This document shows positions 34,348 through 43,352 of a DNA stretch of 64,000 nt, one piece after another. The number at the start of each line of letters is the position of its first letter. Within the stretch, counting starts at the first letter, position 1. The DNA comes from ENR-C20 sp942493145. Lineage in GTDB: Bacteria > Bacillota > Clostridia > Acetivibrionales > DTU013. The notes beneath the pieces are model-generated. The model worked only from the letters and a program-made list of their open reading frames with translations. It was not told the origin of the DNA and made no database searches. Where the stretch lies: positions 2,852,001 to 2,916,000 of the forward strand of contig OW818679.1 in NCBI GenBank assembly GCA_942493145.1, read 5' to 3'. A program made the position numbers and the translations under genes.

Positions 34348-36222
34348 TTAGATGTCCTTGTATTTTGAAGACTTCAATACATGTTTGTCATCCTTAAGTT
34401 GCAGCGGCATGGTGGCGATAACTATGTGTTTGTGCTTGAGCAGCTGTCTTTCCAGGTATAGCCTCGTATGGCCATGCAGTATATTGTTCCATCTCTTTCT
34501 AACCATGAATTGAGGAAGTATGACTGTGATGATATCACCCTTCTGGTAATCATATTCAGCCGATTCAATGAATTTGATCAGCGGGTCCACGACCTTCCTG
34601 AACGGTGAATACTTTATGATCAAAGGAATATCTGAGTTTACAGTATTGTATTTCTCACGGACCTTTTTGCCTGTTTCTTCATCGATGGATACATTGAATG
34701 CCACAACATTGTCCGATATAGTCCTTGCATAGCGCAAAGCCCTGAGGCTGGCCTTGTTTATGCTTTCAATGGGTACAATAACCCTGTTTCTGTATATATC
34801 GTGGGATATATCAACTGCCGCCAACTCTTCCGCACTTAACTTCAATTGTTTCTGTATGGATACATAATGGCTTTTAACCTTGAGCATCAGGAAGATCATT
34901 ATGGGAATTACTATTACGACAATCCAGGTTCCCTGTGTAAATTTCGTTACGGCTATGACTATGACAATGATGAAGGTCACTAAAGCTCCAAAACCATTGA
35001 TGGCGGCTTTAACCTTCCAATTGCCATTCTTTTCCCTCATCCATTTCAGGAACATTCCCGCTTGTGACAGGGTAAAGGATATGAATACACCTATTGCATA
35101 AAGTCCGATCAGTGATGTTACATTAGCTCTGAATACTACTATCAGTAATGCTGCAATCGCAGATAAAAGTATGATCCCATTTGAATAGCTTAGCCTGTCG
35201 CCCCGTAAATTGAGCTGTCTGGGCAGATAACCCTCTTTAGCCATTACCGAAATAAGGTTGGGGAATCCGAAATAGGCTGTGTTGGCTGCCAGCACCAATA
35301 TTGTGAAGGATAACGCCGTTATAATATAAAACAGGATATTCCGTCCGAATATCATTTCAGCAATCTGCACAAGCATTGCTCCCTTTTCAGGATCGGTCGG
35401 ATAGAAATTCGCAATTACTGATGTTCCTCCGAATACGATAAGGACAAGGATGGAAAGCAGAAGAAGGACGGTTTTAGCATTTTTCGCTGAAGGCTCCCTG
35501 AAGTTGGGCACTGCATTGCTTACTGCTTCAACACCTGTCAAAGCCGCGCAGCCGTTGGTAAATGCCTTCAGCACGAGAAACAGTGTCAGTGGCTGCAGTG
35601 TATCCTGCGCAACCTGCAGTGGCTGAGGCTGATGTCCGCCAATTATTCTGAAAGTTCCTACAATCAGCATCAACAGTATGGAAAAAATGAAAAAGTAAGT
35701 AGGAAGGCTGAAAATTTTAGCCGATTCCTTAATGCCTCTCAGATTTCCCAAAGTCATTAAAAATATGACAAGTACGCATATTGGTATGGTATATTGTCTA
35801 AGTGAAGGAAATGCAGAAACCACCTGATCGACACCTGATGCGATACTAACCGCTACAGTAAGGATATAACCTATACTGAGAGCTGATCCTGCAGTAACAC
35901 CTGCTATAAGACCGATATTTTCCTTAGCCACCACAAAGGCACCGCCGCCATTGGGATAGCTATCGATGGTCTGGCGGTAGGAAATCATAAGTATAGCCAG
36001 CAGTGCTATTATCCCTGCCGATATGAAGGTAAGCTGCTTGAAAGCCAGCATTCCAACCGCAGGAATAAGAACAATCAGTATTTCCTGTCCAGCGTATGCA
36101 ACAGAAGATATTGCGTCGCTGGATAGTATGGGAAGGCCCCATAAAACCCCGAATTTTTCGCCGCTCAGTGCTTCATTCTTCAGCGGCTTACCTATTAAAA
36201 ACCTCTTTATTCTCGTAGTCAT
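34348..36222 (-). CDS. kimA: KimA-like potassium importer (APC superfamily)
   Basis: 624 residues: about 12 membrane helices to residue 440, then a cytoplasmic domain of about 180 residues with a universal-stress-like core (VIVPIESINKASLRALRYA). Length and layout match Bacillus KimA, a proton-coupled K+ importer. Asp36 and Tyr43 in SSDAISSVAYAGQEI match the KimA potassium-site residues. Where I recall KimA having an Asp in TM3, this protein has SALSIGYILTV with Gly near 118, which may alter function. AAGGG precedes the ATG. No c-di-AMP riboswitch is visible upstream. Confidence 0.8.
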   Translation of the reverse strand: MTTRIKRFLIGKPLKNEALSGEKFGVLWGLPILSSDAISSVAYAGQEILIVLIPAVGMLAFKQLTFISAGIIALLAILMISYRQTIDSYPNGGGAFVVAKENIGLIAGVTAGSALSIGYILTVAVSIASGVDQVVSAFPSLRQYTIPICVLVIFLMTLGNLRGIKESAKIFSLPTYFFIFSILLMLIVGTFRIIGGHQPQPLQVAQDTLQPLTLFLVLKAFTNGCAALTGVEAVSNAVPNFREPSAKNAKTVLLLLSILVLIVFGGTSVIANFYPTDPEKGAMLVQIAEMIFGRNILFYIITALSFTILVLAANTAYFGFPNLISVMAKEGYLPRQLNLRGDRLSYSNGIILLSAIAALLIVVFRANVTSLIGLYAIGVFISFTLSQAGMFLKWMREKNGNWKVKAAINGFGALVTFIIVIVIAVTKFTQGTWIVVIVIPIMIFLMLKVKSHYVSIQKQLKLSAEELAAVDISHDIYRNRVIVPIESINKASLRALRYARTISDNVVAFNVSIDEETGKKVREKYNTVNSDIPLIIKYSPFRKVVDPLIKFIESAEYDYQKGDIITVILPQFMVRKRWNNILHGHTRLYLERQLLKHKHIVIATMPLQLKDDKHVLKSSKYKDI

Positions 36223-36283
36223 ATAATAACCCTTAATTAATATCTGTTATCTGCTATAAGGTATCATGCGCAGCAATTCAATC

Positions 36284-36313
36284 ATTATACTTTAAGTAAA
36301 TAGCATATGTAAA
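36284..36313 (-). promoter_or_regulatory. Sigma-A promoter of the kimA-like gene
   Basis: Minus strand TTTACA (36313-36308), 18 bases, TATAAT (36289-36284), about 60 bases before the start codon. Confidence 0.65.
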
Positions 36314-36461
36314 CATCCGATTTTAAGCTATTTTATCACGTTTTTAAGAATTTTTGCTGATTTAGTCTGATTGTGCCAATTATTTGCAGACATCATCGCC
36401 AAGGCAAGGCTTTACTCGATATAGCCTGCCTTTTTGATGCTTTTTAAGGGGTATTATGTTA

Positions 36462-37109
36462 TTACTCAGAGAGAAGCTGCACCAATAACAAGTCCGTTAT
36501 TGATTTTAATCTATAATCTGCATCCGCGCTGCCAACCGCATCCCCCACCGCTACCGCAGTCATCCCTGCTGCCTTCGCAGCTTCTATACCCGCAACAGCG
36601 TCTTCTACTACAATACAGCGTTCAGGGCTGATTCCCAGCTTTTCAGATGCTTTAAGGAATACATCAGGGAAAGGCTTCGAGCGGGAAATATCCGAACCAT
36701 CCGCAATGCAGTCAAAAGTCTTTTCAAGGCCGATCTGTTTTAAGATGTACCGTGCATTCCTGCTTGATGAGCCTATGGCGATTCTGACTCCTTTTGCTAC
36801 AAGCCTCTTCAATACTTCCTCTACCCCCGGCAGAATATGTTCAGGAGTAAGGTCCTTAAGCAATTCCAGATAGATGGCATTCTTTTTTTCTGCCAGCATG
36901 GTTTTACCCTGCATGTCGTATTCCTTTGAAGCCTTTTCCAGTATGATCTCCAGGCTTGCCATGCGTGAAACGCCGCGTAACCGGTTGTTTATGAGCTCAT
37001 CAAAGTATATGCCTTCTTCATCCGCAATGCTTTTCCAAGCCTTGTAATGATATTCGTCCGTGCTCACTATAACTCCGTCAAGATCAAATATTACTGCTTC
37101 TATCTGCAT
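36462..37109 (-). CDS. pgmB: Beta-phosphoglucomutase
   Basis: 215 residues, HAD superfamily. DLDGVI with the nucleophile and acid/base Asp near 9-11, RGVSRMASLEIIL cap residues, GSSSRNA (motif II), SKPFPDVFLKA (Lys) and VVEDAVAGIEAAKAAGM (motif III). Interconverts beta-glucose-1-phosphate and glucose-6-phosphate, usually after maltose, trehalose or kojibiose phosphorolysis. No phosphorylase is nearby. Follows the GH3 gene by 92 bases. Confidence 0.9.
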   Translation of the reverse strand: MQIEAVIFDLDGVIVSTDEYHYKAWKSIADEEGIYFDELINNRLRGVSRMASLEIILEKASKEYDMQGKTMLAEKKNAIYLELLKDLTPEHILPGVEEVLKRLVAKGVRIAIGSSSRNARYILKQIGLEKTFDCIADGSDISRSKPFPDVFLKASEKLGISPERCIVVEDAVAGIEAAKAAGMTAVAVGDAVGSADADYRLKSITDLLLVQLLSE

Positions 37110-37133
37110 TTGTTATAACCTCAATTCTAATAT

Positions 37134-37220
37134 TTCAGTCTCGTTCCATTATGCGTTACAGCCTCGTACCACCGTGCGTTACAGCCTCGCACCACCATGC
37201 ATTACAGTCTTGTATCCCAT
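37134..37220. repeat. 23-bp tandem repeat covering the GH3 stop codon
   Basis: Three and a half copies of a 23-base unit (GTTACAGCCTCGTACCACCG plus three bases). The GH3 stop codon (37204-37202) lies in the rightmost copy, so the non-coding copies are duplicates of the gene end. Confidence 0.75.
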
Positions 37221-38911
37221 TTCCCGCAGAATGCATCGACAGGACTTTTTCCCTTGAACTCAGACCTTCCCGTCAGCTTGTCGACAAGCGCATTCAGAAT
37301 GATATCCGTTGAGCCGTATGTGTTGATATAGGTCTTTACCCTGGGGACATCAAGCAAATGGTATGGATTTTCGAGTGAGATGAAGATTGTAGGAATACTG
37401 TTTATATAGAGAGGGACATTGGCACCCATGGGGGAAGCCCATTCAATCCTTACAATGGTCTGGTTGCTTTTTGTCGCAAGGTTCGCCACATAAATCAAAA
37501 GGTCATACTTTGAAACAAAATCATCAAAAGATGTCATCATTCCCTCAAAGCCTTTGGCAGGCATGAACCGCTCAACTGAGAAGCCTTCCTTTTCAAGCCG
37601 TTTAATAAATCTCTCCGGCACTCCCTCACTTGCACCAAAACCGAAAGCATTTTCGCCGCTTTCCATATCATAAAGCAATATCCTTCTGGATTTTCCCGGA
37701 TTGATGGGGAGAACGCCCTTTTCTTCCTTAACAAGCGTTATGGACCTGTCTGCACACTCTTCTGCCCATTTTACATGTTCCCGGCAGCCTACTACACTGT
37801 TAGCGGCTGCAATTGATGGAACAAGAGCTTTTTCGGCTTTCTTCCTGTGGAGCTTCAGCGCTGCCTTCATTGCGAGAATTTTCGTTACAGCCTCATTCAA
37901 CCTTTCTTCTGTTAGAATTCCTCTTTCAATTCCGTTTTTCATATATTTGAAATCTTCCTGCAGATTACGTGTAAACATAAATACATCGCAGCCTGCCGCA
38001 ATAGTCATCGGTACAGCCTCGGATCTCGCCATGGGAATCGCCATGCCTGCCATAGCCGTGGCATCGGTTGCAACAAGTCCATTAAACCCAAGCTGTTTTT
38101 TCAAAAGCAGTGTAGTAAGCTCATATGAAAGTGACGCCGGCAGGATATCTTCGTCTTTAAGCGCAGGATTTAATTTCTTTGAATATTCCGGCAGTGATAT
38201 ATGCCCGACCATTACTGCCATTGGCCCCGCTTCGATGCATTCCCTGTAAAGCCTGCCGTAACTGTTGTCCCACTCTTCACAGGTAAGCGTATTTACACTT
38301 GTGACAAGATGCTGGTCCCTCTCGTCAACTCCATCACCCGGAAAATGCTTTATGGTCGCGGCCATGCCATTTTCCTGCAATCCCTTTATATAAGCACGTC
38401 CCATTTTTGATACACGTTCAGCATCAGATCCATAAGTCCTGGTATTTGTTATTGGGTTTCTGAAATTGAGGTCAATATCGATAACAGGAGAAAATGACCA
38501 GTTTGCTCCCAGGGCTGAGCCCTCTCTGCCGCATACCTGGCCAAGTTTGTATGCCATTTCAACATCATCTGTAGCAGCTACAGCCATTTGGCAGCCGATA
38601 TGCGTTCCATCTGTTGCTATCCCGTCACCACCCGCTTCAAAATTCGCAGAAACGAATACAGGTACTTCGCTGTTTTCCTGAAGCATACTGACAGTCTCAA
38701 GAACTTCGACTTTTGGCATGGCTCTGCACATCAGCCCACCGACCTTCAGTTCCTTTGTTATATAGCTAAAATATTGTTCATCACTTGCATAACCTACGAG
38801 GCAAAACAGCTGCCCTATTTTATCGTCAATGGACATACCGCCCAAAGTGTTCCTTATCCAATCTATATCTTCATTATTTAAATAAAAGGGGTTTTCCCTT
38901 AATTCATCCAT
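37202..38911 (-). CDS. Glycoside hydrolase family 3
   Basis: 569 residues, no signal peptide, hence cytoplasmic. Family 3 features: KHFPGDGVDERDQH near residue 190 carries the Lys-His pair and an Asp-x-His dyad of the kind seen in NagZ-type beta-N-acetylglucosaminidases; the nucleophile Asp is in VATDATAMAG near 283. The C-terminal domain (from about 380) resembles the second GH3 domain. Likely substrate is a beta-N-acetylhexosaminide or cell-wall fragment; NagZ is the closest assignment, but the usual HGD is GDG here. GAGGAGG precedes the ATG. Confidence 0.82.
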   Translation of the reverse strand: MDELRENPFYLNNEDIDWIRNTLGGMSIDDKIGQLFCLVGYASDEQYFSYITKELKVGGLMCRAMPKVEVLETVSMLQENSEVPVFVSANFEAGGDGIATDGTHIGCQMAVAATDDVEMAYKLGQVCGREGSALGANWSFSPVIDIDLNFRNPITNTRTYGSDAERVSKMGRAYIKGLQENGMAATIKHFPGDGVDERDQHLVTSVNTLTCEEWDNSYGRLYRECIEAGPMAVMVGHISLPEYSKKLNPALKDEDILPASLSYELTTLLLKKQLGFNGLVATDATAMAGMAIPMARSEAVPMTIAAGCDVFMFTRNLQEDFKYMKNGIERGILTEERLNEAVTKILAMKAALKLHRKKAEKALVPSIAAANSVVGCREHVKWAEECADRSITLVKEEKGVLPINPGKSRRILLYDMESGENAFGFGASEGVPERFIKRLEKEGFSVERFMPAKGFEGMMTSFDDFVSKYDLLIYVANLATKSNQTIVRIEWASPMGANVPLYINSIPTIFISLENPYHLLDVPRVKTYINTYGSTDIILNALVDKLTGRSEFKGKSPVDAFCGKWDTRL

Positions 38912-39014
38912 TTAAGCCAACCTCCTCGTCATAATATTAATATACTGGGATAACAAAATTAATACAATTATAGATTAACACTGTGTAATTGTTTTAATCA
39001 ATTTTTTTTTGTCC

Positions 39015-40289
39015 TTATAACAGAACTTTCCCTGTGAAGGTTAGAAGCAGCAACACAACATTCGCGGCAATTATAACACCTGTAATCATCCATCCCACCA
39101 CATTGGTTACAGGTTTATTCACCAATGCGCCCATAATATCCTCGCGTCTGGTAATCAAAAGCATTGGAATTATTGCGGCAGGTAATACAAAGCTTAAGGT
39201 GACCTGGCTTAATACCAGGACCTGTATAGGATTTAATCCAATTGCTATTATAAGCATACCGGGAAGCATTGTAACAAGCCTTGTAATATTATCATTGATT
39301 TTCAACCCGACAAATCCCTGCATTATAGTCTGCCCCGCCATGGTCCCTACTGCAGCGGATGAAAGCCCGGAGGCTATAAGTGCCAAACCGAAGAAGCCGC
39401 TTGATGCAGCACCCAATAAGGGTGACAGTGAATGGTGGGCTTGCTCGATGGAATCTACAACAACTCCGTTTTTGAAAAAAACAGCTGCCGACACAATAAC
39501 CATTGCTGCATTAACAACAAACGCTATGTTCATTGCAATAGTGATATCCAACCTCGCCATTTTGAAATGCTTTTTCTTATCATCATTGGTCGAATCCTTG
39601 TTTCTGTGCTGTACCAGTTGGGAATGCAGGTAGATTACATGGGGCATGACAGTGGCTCCAAGCATTCCGACGGCGATCATCACAGCCTCTCCATCAGGCA
39701 TGGATGGAATCAACATATGTATTCCTGCAGCTCCCCAATCAGGTTTTGCCAAAAATAGTTCTATTGTGTAGGAAATGAAAATAACAGCCACCAATAGGGA
39801 GATGATGACCTCTATGACCCTTTGACCATATTTGCTCATATAAACAATGATGAAAGTCAGTGTGGCGGTAATCAACCCGGCATAAGCCATCGGAATATTG
39901 AACACAAGATAGAATCCCAGCGTACCGCCGATAAATTCTGCCAGGTCGGTAGCCATTGCCGCAAGCTCCGCAACCACCCAGAAACACCAATTTGTTCTTC
40001 TTTTAAAAACCTTTGCGCACATTTGAGGCAGATTGCAGCCGGTTGCTATACCGAGCTTTGCCGACATGGATTGAAGGAAAATAGCCATCATGTTACTCCA
40101 TAGAATTACCCATAGCAGATTATAATTGAATTTCGAGCCTCCACTGATATTTGTAGCGAAATTTCCAGGATCGATATATGCGACACTTATGATAAAAGCG
40201 GGTCCGAGGAACTTAAGTAAGGTTTTTGTATTCCAGAAAACGCCCTTGTTGCTCTGTGCTATAACCCTTCTGATAACCAATTCTTCCAT
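39015..40289 (-). CDS. mntH: NRAMP-family Mn2+/metal transporter
   Basis: 424 residues, 11 membrane helices. TM1 metal site DPGNFATN near 42-49 and TM6 MPHVIYLHSQL are intact; both are needed for Mn2+/Fe2+ coordination in NRAMP. Imports divalent metal with protons. The upstream palindrome and the adjacent DtxR/MntR gene on the same strand predict metal-dependent repression. The start ATG lacks a strong ribosome binding site; a start some codons downstream is possible. Confidence 0.92.
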   Translation of the reverse strand: MEELVIRRVIAQSNKGVFWNTKTLLKFLGPAFIISVAYIDPGNFATNISGGSKFNYNLLWVILWSNMMAIFLQSMSAKLGIATGCNLPQMCAKVFKRRTNWCFWVVAELAAMATDLAEFIGGTLGFYLVFNIPMAYAGLITATLTFIIVYMSKYGQRVIEVIISLLVAVIFISYTIELFLAKPDWGAAGIHMLIPSMPDGEAVMIAVGMLGATVMPHVIYLHSQLVQHRNKDSTNDDKKKHFKMARLDITIAMNIAFVVNAAMVIVSAAVFFKNGVVVDSIEQAHHSLSPLLGAASSGFFGLALIASGLSSAAVGTMAGQTIMQGFVGLKINDNITRLVTMLPGMLIIAIGLNPIQVLVLSQVTLSFVLPAAIIPMLLITRREDIMGALVNKPVTNVVGWMITGVIIAANVVLLLLTFTGKVLL

Positions 40290-40294
40290 ATACT

Positions 40295-40308
40295 TTAGTC
40301 CAGACTAA
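40295..40308 (-). promoter_or_regulatory. Palindromic operator, likely MntR/DtxR box
   Basis: TTAGTC-CA-GACTAA, perfect 6-bp arms, five bases from the mntH start. A second palindrome, GTTTA-CC-TAAAC, lies at 40312-40323. The form resembles TTAG...CTAA DtxR-family sites. Confidence 0.6.
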
Positions 40309-40406
40309 TTTTGTTTACCTAAACTACAATATGTTTGCATTAAATAGAATGTTACATGACATAATTCAGTACTTTTGATTTTAACTGCATTTTAGACCAA
40401 TCCCGT

Positions 40407-40889
40407 CTATAATACCGAATCGGTTGCGAATTGCTCGTATTTATGAATAATATCGGGGTTTTGCTCGAGAAATCTATTAAAGACATTTATTTTATTAAGT
40501 GTAGCGACGGAAATATTATGTTCAATTAGCTCTGTTTCAACCAAAAGGCTTTCACTATCGCCCAGATTTTTTAAAAACATCTCAATGATATTGTGTCGCT
40601 GTAAAAGGAATTCTCCAATTTCTCTTCCATTTTGCGTAAGGAAAACGATCCCGTATTTCTTGTATTCAAGCAGCCCCAACGCATTCAGTTTCTGTACCAT
40701 TTTTGTCGCAGATGGTGCTGCAACATTCAACAATTCAGAAAGGGTATTGATACGCATATATCCCTCTACAAGGCTATTTCTGAATATCATCTCCAGATAG
40801 TCCTCCATGGCAGGCGTCAACAGCTTTTTGTTCTGTTCCAGCAGTTGATAGCCCCGGACTGTATGAAATTTTGATGCCTCATCCATCAC
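40407..40889 (-). CDS. mntR: DtxR/MntR-family metalloregulator
   Basis: 160 residues. LLTPAMEDYLEMIFRN opens the winged helix, INTLSELLNVAAPSATKMVQKLNALG is the recognition region and YGIVFLTQNGREIG the wing. The C-terminal dimerisation and metal domain has LLQRHNIIEMFL and ETELIEHNIS with Glu and His ligands. No SH3-like domain, so MntR type. The first 23 residues are an extension. Start is GTG 40889 or ATG 40886. Probably represses mntH, 117 bases downstream. Confidence 0.85.
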   Translation of the reverse strand: MMDEASKFHTVRGYQLLEQNKKLLTPAMEDYLEMIFRNSLVEGYMRINTLSELLNVAAPSATKMVQKLNALGLLEYKKYGIVFLTQNGREIGEFLLQRHNIIEMFLKNLGDSESLLVETELIEHNISVATLNKINVFNRFLEQNPDIIHKYEQFATDSVL

Positions 40890-41009
40890 ACCACTGCCTT
40901 ATTATAAAATAAAGAGCCAATACTTTTATATAACAATATATTCGATATATATTGATTATATTTTAAATATTAGCCCTGTGGAAACTTTTAACCATGGATT
41001 AAATGTACC

Positions 41010-42191
41010 TCAGCGATTGGCCATTTTGAATATGCAATAGGCGTCCTCCCTGTCAAGCACCTTGAATTGCCCAATTTTCCTCTTTCCATAATACATGCAG
41101 CGCTCAGCCAGTTCATATAATGTTTCTTCGTTTTGGATACCAATTCCCAGTTCCGAAAAACAGGTTGGTGCACCGATGGATGCAAAGTAAGAAACAGTTT
41201 TATCGATAGCCGCAAGTGCAGCAGCATCGGCTCTGCTTTCTTCGATTCCCCATACCTTATGGGCAAAATGAGCGAAACGTTCCGGCTTTTCCAGATAGCA
41301 ATATTTTGCCCACGAACCCCATATTGCGGATAGGCTGGCCCCATGTGCAACATCAAATTTGGCGCTCAGTTCATGGCCAAGCTGGTGCGGTGCGAAGTCA
41401 GAAGCCCTGCCAAGGCCAGTAAGTCCATTGTGTGATATGCTTCCACTCCACATCAGCTCGCTCATTGCATTATAATCACAGGGGTTATTGACAGCAACCT
41501 CCCCATTTCTGATCACAACCCGTAAAAGTGACTCGGCGAACTCGTCCGTAAGCTCATTGCCATCAACAGATGTAAAATATCTGTCCAGAGTATGCATCAT
41601 TATATCTACAACACCGCATATAATCTGGTATTTCGGCAGGGTGTACGTCAATTCCGGATTCATTATGGCAAATTTGGGGCGGTTCAGCTCCGACCTCAAA
41701 CCTCGTTTTGAACCGGTCACATCATTAGTAAGCACGGCTGAATCACTTGTCTCACTTCCGGCAGCAGATATGGTCAATATTGCACCGACAGGCAGACTCT
41801 TTTTTACAACGGCATCTCCTGTCCAAAACGACCAAATATCAGTTTCAGGGTTGGATACACCATGCGCTATACCTTTGGCTGTATCGATGACGCTCCCACC
41901 TCCGATTGCCAGGATAAAATCCGCTCCGAAGCTGATTGCCTGCTCAATACCGGTTCTGGCTAATGACAGTCGGGGATTTGGTTTTACCCCTCCCAGAGCA
42001 GTATAAGGAAGTCCTTCCTTTTTAAGCAACTGTTGAATTCTATCCAGAAGGCCGCTTTTAACAACACTGCCTCCTCCATATACGATCATGACACGTGAAC
42101 CGCCGAATTTTTTGATTTGATCTGCGGTTGACAGTTCGGTGATTTTCCCGAAGATCACTTCTGTTGGTGAGAAAAATGTGAAGTTTTGCAT
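41010..42191 (-). CDS. Iron-containing (group III) alcohol dehydrogenase, BDH type
   Basis: 393 residues from the ATG at 42191 (AAGAAGGA upstream; nine codons of open frame before it dropped). GGGSVVKSG and AIGGGSVIDTAKGIAHG form the NAD(P) site. Metal ligands are in VDIMMHTLDRYF and in DFAPHQLGHELSAKFDVAHGA. Closest to clostridial butanol dehydrogenases (BdhA/YugJ), so it probably reduces aldehydes to alcohols. Separated from the EthD-like gene upstream by a terminator hairpin. Confidence 0.92.
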   Translation of the reverse strand: MQNFTFFSPTEVIFGKITELSTADQIKKFGGSRVMIVYGGGSVVKSGLLDRIQQLLKKEGLPYTALGGVKPNPRLSLARTGIEQAISFGADFILAIGGGSVIDTAKGIAHGVSNPETDIWSFWTGDAVVKKSLPVGAILTISAAGSETSDSAVLTNDVTGSKRGLRSELNRPKFAIMNPELTYTLPKYQIICGVVDIMMHTLDRYFTSVDGNELTDEFAESLLRVVIRNGEVAVNNPCDYNAMSELMWSGSISHNGLTGLGRASDFAPHQLGHELSAKFDVAHGASLSAIWGSWAKYCYLEKPERFAHFAHKVWGIEESRADAAALAAIDKTVSYFASIGAPTCFSELGIGIQNEETLYELAERCMYYGKRKIGQFKVLDREDAYCIFKMANR

Positions 42192-42213
42192 ATCTCTGTC
42201 CTTCTTTCTATGG

Positions 42214-42250
42214 AACAAAAAAGACGTACTTTAGAATACGTCTTTTTGTT
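42214..42250 (-). terminator. Terminator between EthD-like and alcohol dehydrogenase genes
   Basis: Minus strand AAAAAGACGTA-TTCTAAAG-TACGTCTTTTTT. A strong intrinsic terminator 17 bases after the EthD-like stop. The dehydrogenase begins 23 bases later with no room for its own promoter, so this probably attenuates rather than stops. Confidence 0.8.
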
Positions 42251-42266
42251 ATTTGAAACTTTGTTT

Positions 42267-43097
42267 TTATCTCATTGTGATATATCCGCGGTGCTGTGCC
42301 AAGTTGTCACTGTCTGCGGTATCAGTCAGGAACAGGCTGGCAAAATTGAAATATGGTCTGAGATACGGGAACTGGGCCTGTTCTGCCCAATCGGGCTTTT
42401 TGATGGCTTTTGCCTTATCCACAGCGGCCTTGTACCAGTCAGTCGGACCATCGAACCACATCTCAACGACACGGTGCATATGGGCATGATTTACTTCTTT
42501 TATTACCTTGCTGGTCAGGATCCTTGTTACTTCAGGCATATCTGCGAACTTCGGAATAACTTCCTCGTAAAACCATTTGTCTCCGGCTTCTGCAGAAACA
42601 CCTTCCGGATATTTCATTGCAAACTGCCAGCGGTAATTGGGTCCATCCTCTACTGTCCTCTTGCTGCCTTTGAAGTCCTCTTCCCACCATACGGGGACAA
42701 AGCAGAATATAAATGGAGGGCACTCTCCGCCGCCGGCTGCCCTTGCATCATCACCAGTCGCCGCATTTGACTGACCGCCATCCGGAATATTCCCCTGCCA
42801 TTTCAGGACGTCCATCGGGAAATATTCATTGAATGCCTTATACTTCTGCAATTCGGTCATGGGGTTTATCATCCAGTAGTGCTCAGTAAGCTGCATCCTG
42901 CAGGTTCCGAATCTTTCACCCTCCGGCGGTACAGGAAGGGCACCATAAAATGCATACTTCGAAACATATGGTCCAAATTGTGAAATGCTGTCTGTGATAT
43001 GGTAACGATGCAGCCAATGTTTTAGTCTGTGCCTGTATTCTTCCTTACAAACATCAACATAAATCAAGCTTCTCATGGGGTTAAATTCAACTGCCAT
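42267..43097 (-). CDS. EthD-like dimeric alpha-beta-barrel protein
   Basis: 276 residues, soluble, no signal peptide. Two segments resemble EthD/Dabb ferredoxin-like halves: RSLIYVDVCKEEYRHRLKHW...SKYAFYGALPVPP, and EEVIPKFADMPEVTRILTSK...HRVVEMWFDGPTDWYKAA. A Gly/Ala-rich linker (SNAATGDDARAAGGG) joins them. Rich in Trp and Tyr. Such proteins bind or transform hydrophobic ring compounds in other pathways. The family call is tentative. Its promoter region holds a TATAAT and a palindrome. Confidence 0.5.
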   Translation of the reverse strand: MAVEFNPMRSLIYVDVCKEEYRHRLKHWLHRYHITDSISQFGPYVSKYAFYGALPVPPEGERFGTCRMQLTEHYWMINPMTELQKYKAFNEYFPMDVLKWQGNIPDGGQSNAATGDDARAAGGGECPPFIFCFVPVWWEEDFKGSKRTVEDGPNYRWQFAMKYPEGVSAEAGDKWFYEEVIPKFADMPEVTRILTSKVIKEVNHAHMHRVVEMWFDGPTDWYKAAVDKAKAIKKPDWAEQAQFPYLRPYFNFASLFLTDTADSDNLAQHRGYITMR

Positions 43098-43170
43098 AAC
43101 ATAAACCTCTTTTCAATTATTTTTTTGTATTATGCCTTTTAAAATTTCCTTGATACAACATGGTAGATAT

Positions 43171-43199
43171 ATTATACCTTGATTATTTATTAAAATGAA
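43171..43199 (-). promoter_or_regulatory. Candidate promoter of the EthD-like gene
   Basis: Minus strand TATAAT (43176-43171), preceded at 17 bases by a poor -35, TTCATT (43199-43194). The weak -35 suggests an activator, with the palindrome at 43221-43244 a candidate site. Confidence 0.45.
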
Positions 43200-43220
43200 C
43201 CACCTAAAAGTGAAAAAATA

Positions 43221-43244
43221 TGCAATAGAATTGTTACTATTGCA
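43221..43244 (-). promoter_or_regulatory. Palindrome upstream of the EthD-like promoter
   Basis: TGCAATAG and CTATTGCA with an 8-base centre, 22 bases upstream of the -35. Suitable as a dimeric activator site; no U-run follows on either strand. Confidence 0.5.
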
Positions 43245-43266
43245 CAAAAGAAACCGCCTGTCGCAA

Positions 43267-43297
43267 AAAAAGACGCACACTTTGGTGCACGTCTTTT
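43267..43297 (-). terminator. Terminator after iorB
   Basis: Minus strand AAAAAGACGTGCAC-CAAA-GTGTGCGTCTTTTTTT, a 9-bp stem with two G-U pairs on the minus-strand RNA and a long U-run. Confidence 0.85.
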
Positions 43298-43352
43298 TAC
43301 GATTCGTTTGATCAAACTCATAATGATTATGTGATTCTTTCATAACACGTTT

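Noticed and set aside
36360..36400. Sigma-54 promoter upstream of the KimA-like gene (TTGGCACAATCAG on the minus strand)
   Set aside because: A -24-like word exists, but no GC element at the required 12-base distance.
36223..36461. c-di-AMP (ydaO-type) riboswitch before the KimA-like gene
   Set aside because: Expected from Bacillus kimA, but the region is AT-rich, has a promoter only about 60 bases from the start and none of the GC-rich conserved helices.
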